Below are positions 56,255-64,000 of a stretch of 64,000 bases of DNA, in pieces (position 1 is the first letter of the stretch; each line of letters starts with the position of its first letter). This stretch comes from Lithobates sylvaticus (taxonomy: Eukaryota; Chordata; Amphibia; Anura; Ranidae). Made by a program: the position numbers and the translations under genes. The stretch covers positions 190,398,940 through 190,462,939 of the forward strand of contig CM053029.1 in assembly GCA_028564925.1 (NCBI GenBank), written 5' to 3'. Under the pieces are notes generated by a model, which was not told the origin of the DNA, made no database searches, and saw only the letters and a program-made list of their open reading frames with translations.

Positions 56255-56390
56255 GACCTAGTTTGTGTGTGTATGTATGTGAGATAGGAAATTTCGATTT
56301 TAAGTTCCTTGAGGGCAGGGACTAATTTTAATGTATAATATGTGCTGCATAAATTATCAGTGCTATATAAATACTTTTAAATAATATACA
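56255..56390 (+). mobile_element. 5'-truncated SINE or L2 tail
   Basis: AAGTTCCTTGAGGGCAGGGA and AAATTATCAGTGCTATATAA, as in the tails at 48060 and 49650. Confidence 0.6.
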
Positions 56391-57029
56391 ATATTTAGTT
56401 TGGACACTAAATTAAAGCTAGGCAACTCCAGCTGCTATATTAACCCAATCTCCACTGCAGTCTCCCAGAGACTCAACAATAAAGTGTTGTGGTGTCTCTC
56501 TTCTTCCAGGTTGAACGATACCTAACATCGTTCAATCTACTTCCTGTGAGCCCAGGGTGCCAGGGCTCCACCTCCCACCCTGGGCACAGGAGAATGCTGC
56601 ACCACCTGCAGCATTTAGGATCTGTCCACGTTGGAGTAAGAGGAGGGTGTAGAAGACATCTGGAAAAATATAATATAATGTATTATTTTAAATGGATGCA
56701 GGAGTTCTTCACTAAGGAGAGGACCAATAGAAGGGAGGATATGGGCCTAGAATAGGGCTTCAATTCTTATACATGTGTAGGCCTGTCGGAGTCATGATAA
56801 CCTACAGTACAAAACCACATTTTTTATTGCTTTGCTTTGGGGTATGTTATGTGATTGTTTATGTACAGAATCAGTTCATTGGTCAGATTATGTACAGAAT
56901 TATTATTTAAAGAATTTGTAAAACCAACATTTCACACTATGTCCCTGCTGTGCCATGATACCAAGTATCCTGTTGTCTTTGTATTGCTTCATTTGTGTGA
57001 AATCACTGGTGTTGCTGTTAATCCCTCTT
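56391..57029. other. no gene or clear repeat seen
   Basis: Nothing supported. The 88-codon frame at 56489-56755 has no motif. Confidence 0.3.
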
Positions 57030-57170
57030 CTTTATTATTATTATACAGGATTTATATAGCACCAACAGTTTGTGCAGCGCTGTACAACATGTGGGCAGAC
57101 AGTACAGTTACAAAAAATTCAATACAGGAGGAATCAGAGGGCCCTGCTCATTAGAGCTTACAATCTAAAA
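57030..57170 (-). mobile_element. L2-type LINE 3' end, minus strand
   Basis: TTATTATTATACAGGATTTA and AGCACCAACAGTTTGTGCAG, then AGAGGGCCCTGCTC and AGAGCTTACAATCTAA. Same tail as 53315-53470. Confidence 0.7.
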
Positions 57171-58433
57171 AGTGACCACACTAATCATGAGAGCACAGCG
57201 TGCTCAGTTCTCTAGCTGTGCAGGGAATCCAGCCTGCTCTCCTCCAATGATAAGACTTGTCCTGACAGAGCCCCACCCCCTTTCACTGGGAAGATCAGTA
57301 TGCTGCTGTTTCTTCTCCCTCAGCTTTTATGCAGCTGAGAACAGAGGGAACGTGATCACTTATAAAAAAAAAGAAGGGAAAAATATTTATAATGTTTTCT
57401 AAAGCTATACATAAATGTTTTGCCTATCATTTCTATTTTTTTTTTCCCACAAAAATTGTATTGAAAGATTTTCACATATAATAATAATAATAATAATACA
57501 CAGATAATACAACTAGTACCATAAGGCACATAACCAGGTTACAAGTACATGTTCCAACTATGTGGAGGCATTGTATTCAGAATTAGAAAGAGTAGGATCC
57601 AGCTATTGTTGCCTCTGAGTTAGCAATTAACACGGCCACATAAAGAAACGTACAGTAGCAGGGAATCATTTCTATTTAAAACTGAATGGGTTTACAATCA
57701 CTTTAGTGAAATCAGTACTCCCTGTAAAGGTTACATAAATATTCACTGCATGGATGGACAGTGCACCTTGCAAAAAGAATCTTTTCTCGGTTTTCTGAGG
57801 CTGTGTGATGGAGATTTTTCTTGCAGGGGGACTATAGTCTTGCTCTGTGTATTTTCTATAAAAGGAATTGTTTCTGTCAGTCTGTTTGTATTTGTGTGTC
57901 ACATACTCACATTTTTCTGCCCCCATCTGGTTTTCATCCCTGACGGTACTTGTTAATTGCAGATTTGCCAAATTTCTCTTTTGAAGAATTTCCTGGTTAC
58001 ACCGATACAAAAGCGCGACAGGGAGGCGGAAGAAAGGTGGGGGAAAAGAAAGAAAGAAAAAAGCAGTAAATAAAATCATTACACAAGCCAATTGTCATTG
58101 GTAAATGTTTCTGAATAACTTTTATTCCAGTAATATGAAAAAAAAAAATAATTAAAAGTTTAATTATGTATTATTTTCACATAAAAAGATAATACAAATG
58201 TAAGATTAAAAAACCATATATAGAACCAATCACTAAAATCTCACATTTTACTCAGTAACGTAAGTACATTTTATTTGCAAATCTGCAGCTTTCATTAAAA
58301 TAAAACTTGCTGATCCTGCCAGAAATGTCTGTGTTCAGGCACTTCCTATTATAGGGTGACAAGCTCTGGCCTTGTCTACCAATTGCTCTTCTCTGTTCTC
58401 ACCCTGTCACATGTGTTTCCGATGAAGATGGTA
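57171..58433. other. mostly no feature; one retroposon-like trace
   Basis: 57440-57680 starts with TTGTATTGAAAGATTTTCAC and an ATA run, as in reversed retroposon 3' ends at 45345. No gene is supported in the rest. Confidence 0.35.
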
Positions 58434-58968
58434 GGGGTTGATTTACTAAAGGAGTACAGCATGTTCACTTTCACAGGATTCTTACTTGCATACAAGTAGA
58501 GGTTTGAAATCAGCAAAACGATTCCACCCTAAAGTGGAACTCCCGCTTTTCGGAACCCTCCCCCCCTCCGGTGTCACATTGGCACCTTTCAGGGGGGAGG
58601 GGGGTGCAGATACCTGTCTGCGACAGGTATCTGCACCCACTGCCGGCATAAACTCCCACGGGAGTTTACGTCACTTCCTGTCCCGGCGCGCTGTCTGCCG
58701 GGACAGCAGGGAGCCGAGCGATCGATTGGCCTCTGCTGCCGACACCGCTGGACCCTGGAACAGGTAAGTGTCCATTTTTTAAAAGTCAGCAGCTGCCAGT
58801 ATTTGTAGCTGCTGGCTTTTAAATTTTTTTTTTTCAGTACAGTCCCGCTTTAAGCTAAGTGACTTTTCTATCTGTGAAGCAGTTGGGTATTTTTTGCAAA
58901 GTGAAATGCCTTTTCACCTCATTTACTATGATCTGTGAAAACTCACTTTGCAAAGTAAATATTAACCT
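58434..58968. repeat. palindromic repeat with GGTTGATTTACTAAAGG ends, interrupted
   Basis: Left GGGGTTGATTTACTAAAGG. Right CACTTTGCAAAGTAAATATT is a worn mirror. Split by the TTAA MITE 58515-58853. Confidence 0.55.
58515..58853 (+). mobile_element. TTAA MITE, left end worn
   Basis: Shares GATTCCACCCTAAAGTGGAA and CAGTACAGTCCCGCTTTAA with 14719-15187, and lacks part of the middle compared with that copy. TTAA at 58850-58853 only. Confidence 0.72.
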
Positions 58969-59773
58969 CCCTAGCGGTATGATTCTGTCTGGAATTTTGT
59001 GCTGAAAGCGGTACAATTATTTTGCATGGAAATTTGGTGTTTTATATTGTAGGCATGCAATTCTTATGAATAACTCACTTAAATTTGTCCGAACCAGAGT
59101 CTAGTAGACATCCCGGGTATGATAAAGTTTGAAACACAAAATCATAAATTATAATATAATAAAAATATATATAAAAATGATTCAATAATGTAATCAAATC
59201 AAAAAAACACTGAAATTTGCTCAGTTGCAGAATAGTCGCTGTCATTAAATTTAGTGTTTGATGATAAATTGTGATTCTAATTTTTTATCGGTGTTTTCTA
59301 GCTGGTCTAAAACCACTTTTGACATAAAGGGACACTTTTTGGTTGCTATGGACAATCTCCAGTTTCCAGGCAGAAAAAAATATATTTATTATATAAAATG
59401 ACATGCAGGGCACTGGGCAGACCACTAGGGACAAAGGGGATGTGTATTTTTTGTATACAGTACTGTAATCTGTAAGATTACAGTACTGTATGTGTTTTGT
59501 GTTTTTTAAACTTTTTTGAATTTGGCGCCGATCTCCGCTCCCGTGCGTCGGAACGTCGCAGGGAACGGAGATCAGCGGCACTCGGCACTGTGTGAATCGA
59601 GCGAGCGGACGGCTCGCTCACACAGCGGGGAGACATCGCAGGATCCAGGGGACAAGGTAAGTAACTTCCCCCTGTATCCTGCAATGCGAGCCCGAGTCTG
59701 GCTCGGGGTTACCGCTTTTGGTACTGAAGTTCCCACCCCGAGCCAGACTCGAGATTACCGCCAGGGGGGTTAA
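58962..59773. mobile_element. TTAA-flanked element with CCTCCCTAGCGG ends
   Basis: TTAACCTCCCTAGCGGTA and, inverted, TTAACCCCCCTGGCGGTA. TTAA at 58962-58965 and 59770-59773. 812 bp, AT-rich on the left, GC-rich on the right. Confidence 0.78.
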
Positions 59774-60007
59774 AAGTAAAAATGCTTTGACACTTAAAGC
59801 GGGTCTCCACCCAAACCAAAAGGGAAAGTTCTGCTGCAAGGCCTCCTACCCACTCCTCTTTGACATTTGGCATTTTTATTTGGAGGGGGGGGGGGTAGCG
59901 GGTATCTGGTTTTGACAGGTACCCACTCCCACTCGTGCTCAGATTGCCTAGGCGATCTTGGTTTGGGTGGAGTCCCGCTTTAAGTGTCAAAACATTTTTA
60001 CTTTTAA
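59770..60007. mobile_element. nested double palindrome of TTAA elements
   Basis: Outer arms TTAAAAGTAAAAATGCTTTG and, inverted, TTAAAAGTAAAAATGTTTTG. Just inside, GACACTTAAAGCGGGTCTCC is mirrored by GACACTTAAAGCGGGACTCC. TTAA pairs are at 59770/60004 and 59794/59980. Confidence 0.7.
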
Positions 60008-61013
60008 AAATCTCAGCAGAAGTTCTCCTCCCCCTCCCTCCCTGCAGTCTTCTTGGACATGTCATTGGTCCCAGAAAACTGCAGGACCATTCACAATGCA
60101 CAGCATGGCTTGCGCATGTGCACTGGGCACCAGGCTATCACAGCAGGGTGCCTACAGACTTGCTGACCAGCTCCTGTACATATACGTCGGCACTTTGAAG
60201 ATGGGTATCTTGGTAACGGCAGCAGCTGCTGCCACAACCGAGGTATCCATCTTTGGAGCCGGCGGTTCTGTTTACGATAATAGTGGTCTCTGCGTCAGAT
60301 TCGCTGCGAGATCACCCTTTTCGGTGGCAGGAGAGGGCCACCCCCCTTCCCGCCGCTCTCCCACGCCCTTTGCTGCTTACTGGAGCCGTCGGCAGAGGCG
60401 ATCGGGACCTGTCCGTGGCTGGGTATGGAGACTAGTGAGGCTAAGATGGCCCCCACCCATCTCCATACCATTACAGGGTGGAAGCGACATCAAAACATCA
60501 CTTCCGCCCATACGTCTTACGTCCATTTTTCTGTTGTCATTTTTCCAAATGACAATATTTTTTTTTTTTGCATTTTAGTCCAAATATGAGATCTGAGGAC
60601 TTTTTGACCCCAGATCTGATATTTAAGAGGACCTGTCATGCTTTTGTGAGGTATCGCCGTGATTGTTAGAGCGAGAGCAATAATTCTAGCCCTAGATCTC
60701 CTCTGTAACTCAAAACATGCAACCTGTAGAATTTTTTTAAGCGTCGCCTATGGAGATTTTTAAGGGTAAAAGTTTGACGCCATTCCACGAGCACACGCAA
60801 TTTTGAAGCGTGACATGTTGGGTATCAATTTACTCGGCGTAACATTATCTTTCACAGTATAAAACAAAATTGGGCTAACTTTACTGTTGTCTTATTTTTT
60901 TATTCAAAAAAGTGTTTTTTTTTCCAAAAAAAGTGCGCTTGTAAGACCACTGCGCTTGTTTTTAACTTGTAAACACAGAGTGTGAAAAACAGGTCTGGTC
61001 TTTAAGTGGTTAA
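60008..61013. repeat. fragment of a high-copy frog repeat with TTAAGTGGTTAA end
   Basis: Includes CTCCTGTACATATACGTCGG, AAGCGTGACATGTTGGGTAT and AAAGTGCGCTTGTAAGACC, and ends GTCTTTAAGTGGTTAA (TTAA at 61010-61013). From memory this wording is common in ranid genomes. The left limit is uncertain (about 60160). Confidence 0.55.
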
Positions 61014-61082
61014 AATGCCAGCGCCGAGGACCAAAGACAGTCCCCAGTACCCCCCCCTCAGGTAAGCATAGCGCTGGTATGC

Positions 61083-61600
61083 CAATACAGGTAGGTGTCT
61101 GTTTGAATGAATGAATGAATAACTTGTATAGCGCTACAATGCGAACTGAATCGCCTCAAGGCGCTGTATTGGCGTTTGGTTATCAAGCTTCTAGAAGAGG
61201 TAGGTCTTGAGTTTCTTCCTGAAGGCCAGATGGTTTTCTTCCATGCGGATGTCAATTGGTAGAGCGTTCCATAGCCATGGTCCCTGGACTGCGAATCTCC
61301 GTTCCCCCTTTGATTTGTAGCGGGATCTAGGAATGAGGAGAAGATTTTGATTAGCCGATCGAAGACTGCGATTCGGTGTGTAGTGTTTTATTTTCTCGCG
61401 AAGGTATTGCGGAGCGTTTCCATGTGTGCATTTGTGGGTGAGGCAGAGGGTCTTTTTTCCCTGTTATCAGTCTTGCCGCCGTGTTTTGGATAAGTTGTAA
61501 GCGCGCAAGTTGATATTGGGGTAATCCTATGTAAAGGGAGTTAGCGTAGTCCAGTCGAGAATTGATGACTGTTCCAACTACCACTGCTTTGTCCTCCTTT
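61083..61600 (-). pseudogene. L2-type LINE, 3' end of the reverse-transcriptase frame
   Basis: On the minus strand the conceptual protein has SRLDYANSLYIGLP and LQLIQNTAARLITG, typical of the C-terminal part of L2-family ORF2. The frame then decays. The 3' UTR follows, with AACTTGTATAGCGCTACAAT (plus strand, 61121-61140) and a GAAT run. Truncated at the 5' side. Confidence 0.8.
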
Positions 61601-61961
61601 GGAATGACAAGTAAGTAGCTACAGGTTTAATTTTCATAAGACCAACTGGATCTCCTCTTCAAGTAAATCAGAATAACTTTCCTAGCTGCTGTCCCATTGC
61701 TTGTCACGGTAAGAAAAAATTAGATTTGTTCAATTTATGTTAATTTATATTTATTTTCATTTTAAAGCCCGCCTGTTGCCAAAACATTCCCTTTCTTTGG
61801 TCTCTGACAGTCACTAGGACAAAAAGTGTGGGGAAATTTCTCCAAAGGAAATAAGAACCCCAAAAAAACATGTTTTCTTTGGTGTACAAGAAAGGTTACA
61901 ACGTTTGTCAGTTTTTTGTTTACTGCTGCTTCTGTCCCCGTAAAATGAGGGAAACTCTGTG
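61601..61961. other. no gene or clear repeat seen
   Basis: The 97-codon minus frame at 61762-62055 has no motif. Confidence 0.3.
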
Positions 61962-62367
61962 AGGTTGATTTGCTAAGGCTCCATTCACACCTAGGCGTTT
62001 GGAATCGCGGCCAAAATCGTGCCACAATTGGGGTGGCATTAAGAAGTAACGTCATCGCAAACGCGTTCCATGTTTTGCTGCAAATTGGAATCGCGGGCAG
62101 AATGGCCGTGATTCCGCCTGCGATTCCAATCGCCTAGGTATAAATGGAGCCTAAAGGCAAATAGGCTTTCCATTTTTTAAAGGAATGAGGTAAGGCTCTA
62201 CTGACTTCCAATATCATATCACATGCAAGCAAAAATGTATTTATTTTTTCATTTTCCTTGCACATGATCAGGTATTCATTGCACAAAGAATGTTCACCAC
62301 ATTCACTAAGCTACCTGAAAATTCCCTTGCAATATGAACAGCCTATTTGCCTTTAGTAACTCAACCC
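61962..62367. repeat. palindromic repeat with GGTTGATTTGCTAA ends, interrupted
   Basis: Left AGGTTGATTTGCTAA, resumed after the insert as AGGCAAATAGGC. Right GCCTATTTGCCTTTAGTAAC then TCAACCC. Split by the MITE 61977-62151. Confidence 0.65.
61977..62151. mobile_element. TAA-flanked MITE with GGCTCC ends (PIF/Harbinger)
   Basis: GGCTCCATTCACACCTAGGC and, inverted, GGCTCCATTTATACCTAGGC, TAA on both sides (61974-61976, 62152-62154). GATTCC/GGAATC repeats inside. Confidence 0.82.
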
Positions 62368-62959
62368 ATATGTTTCACCACTGGACACGCTGCCCGCCAG
62401 CTTCCTATATGGGGTAAGTGAGGGCTTTGATGTCCCGGCTGTCCTCCCGGGGGGGGGGTTGCTGCCCCCCAAAAGAAAAAAACACCAGCCGCCACTGTGT
62501 TTCACAGTGTCACTAACAAAGGAACTGAGGCCAAATTTCCCCAGCGGGGACACAGCCAGCAATAAAAAAAAAAGAAAGGGGTTCTTACTTTTTCGTACTT
62601 TATCAAAAAGCTAAAAATATTTTGGCCAAAATTAGGAATTAAAACAATAGGGTCTGACTAACTACGCCCACACCACCTCACAGTCAAAACTGTACTAGCC
62701 TGTTTGTGCATGTGCATGCCGTGCTAAGCAGACAGTCTCTAGGTTGCATCTTACCTCCAAATATCACAGGTGACTAATTCGTACAAATCTCAAAAATAAA
62801 GGTTTAAATCCTCAATTACAGTTAGTGTGCAAAGTGATGCAAATGATTCTTGGGATTGGTGAAGAAAAGGAGCCATGCAAACCCTTTGTGTTCCATCAAA
62901 GCTCTATTGTGCTTTGCTCTGGTTCAGTGGAGAGCTTTTCAATTCCGTTAATTCATAAC
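62368..62959. other. no gene or clear repeat seen
   Basis: A G-run at 62450-62459. 62369-62520 reads like part of a hAT-type CACTGTGTTTCAC repeat, but no limits can be set. Confidence 0.3.
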
Positions 62960-63372
62960 TCATGGGCGTGTGCAGGGGGTGTGCCAGGTGTGCCTAGGCG
63001 GTACTGATTCCCCCTACTGCCTGGGCTTACTCCCCTGTGTTGCACCCCCACCGCAGTGCTGCTGGCTTCCCTCCTCTCCTGTTGTTGGGATGTTTCAGGA
63101 TGAAGAGTGGGGGAAGGGGCTAATCAATATGTCATTTAGCGACCCTTTCCTTTTGTAATTGAAGACTCTCACTCACTGTGTTCAATCATAACTGAAGCAT
63201 AGTAAACTGTGTTTACTATGCTTCAGTTTGTGAATGAACAGGAAGCCGCTCAGCACAGAGCACTTCTCATTAATTCACTGTCCAGTGCAGCTGAGGCTGC
63301 AGAGAAAGGAGTGATGTGTGTTTGAGCTTTGGGGTGCACACCCTAATGCAATAGGCTTTGCACACCTATGCC
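62960..63372. repeat. hAT-like repeat with GTGTGC ends
   Basis: Left ATGGGCGTGTGCAGGG, right inverted ATGGCATAGGTGTGCAAAGC. A hairpin AAGCATAGTAAACTGTGTTTACTATGCTT lies at 63195-63223 as two halves. The flanks give no clear duplication. Confidence 0.5.
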
Positions 63373-64000
63373 ATAATTTGTCTGGTTATAGGTTCTCATT
63401 GCTCCCTAAGCCTTCTCTAAAGAAGCTGTTTCCATGCACTGCACTGATGACGGCCAACAAGCCTGAAACAGCTGTATGCAGTTTAGAATAAATTGGTCTA
63501 TATTATTGGGCTGTATCTGTTCTGTAAGAAAGCATTTCTGGAATGGTTGGGCCAGAGGCATAAAGGAATCATGTGAACAGCTCTTACTACTATCCTAAAA
63601 TAAGGACTAGTTTTTGGGATTTGTGACGCATGCTCCTTTATTTTAAAACACTGTACTGTAGAATATTTGCACATAAAAGGTCATATTTATAAATCAGCTA
63701 ACTTGACCTTCACCAAACATTCACTACGGCCGAATCTGTGAAACATGGCGAATAGGTTTTAAATGACAGTGATTTATTTACCATCAGTGAATGTTTTGTC
63801 ACTGTTACCTTTACTGCTATTGCTATATAACTATGTCACAAACTGCTCATCTGCCTATGGCCAGTAATCCAAGAGCTGTACAATATTGACCTCTGGTGGT
63901 TAAAGAAAAAACTGCATGATCCAAAAACACTACAGTACATTATTTAGCTGATAACCCTCCAGGCTATCCTTGTGTGGCTACTTTTCCCTGGCTCTGTTTT
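63373..64000. other. no gene or clear repeat seen
   Basis: AT-rich end of the window, nothing supported. Confidence 0.3.

Noticed and set aside
59958-60578. A 206-codon plus frame
   Set aside because: It crosses the end of a TTAA palindrome into a high-copy repeat and has no domain.

Overview
The window is vertebrate nuclear DNA, most likely from a ranoid frog (inferred from repeat types, not proven). It is AT-rich, has one assembly gap (52692-53167), and I recognise no host exon. What can be read is a dense set of transposable elements, many inserted into one another: Penelope-like elements (PLEs), TTAA-flanked MITEs, hAT elements, Tc1/mariner elements, PIF/Harbinger-like MITEs, CR1 and L2 LINEs, tRNA-derived SINEs, and one young chromodomain Gypsy LTR retrotransposon.

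Region by region. 139-11374 is a huge inverted repeat: two about 5-kb PLE copies lie head to head. The left copy keeps a 790-codon reverse transcriptase plus GIY-YIG frame. Each copy carries, downstream of that frame, a TATA/CCAAT/CRE promoter-like block, a hammerhead ribozyme fold and a polyadenylation signal. The centre (5188-6060) is an odd base-by-base blend of two different parts of the same element and may be a consensus artefact. 11375-13116 is a Tc1 remnant split by a retroposed insert with a 14-bp target duplication. 14180-20775 holds nested MITEs, including a four-family stack at 17427-19879. 20779-28443 is a long fold-back element split by the LTR retrotransposon (21308-27136). 29583-31206 and 38649-39746 are two Tc1 copies of one family with long terminal repeats. 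37455-38327 is a hAT element carrying a minisatellite and an 86-bp-arm palindrome with a hammerhead-like loop.

39800-42749 is quiet. 42758-43722 is a hAT element with a perfect 8-bp duplication and a long central palindrome. 44414-50636 carries TTAA, TAA and TA MITEs and a full tRNA-type SINE. 52050 onward is a CR1 LINE cut by the gap, and the last 11 kb is layered MITEs, L2 3' ends and a hAT-like repeat.

Nothing here forms an operon or a host pathway. The joint biology is that of autonomous elements and the non-autonomous families that use their enzymes. The most notable parts are the PLE pair with ribozymes and internal promoters, the PLE-derived hammerhead-like motifs at two other places, and the fold-back element with its Gypsy insertion.
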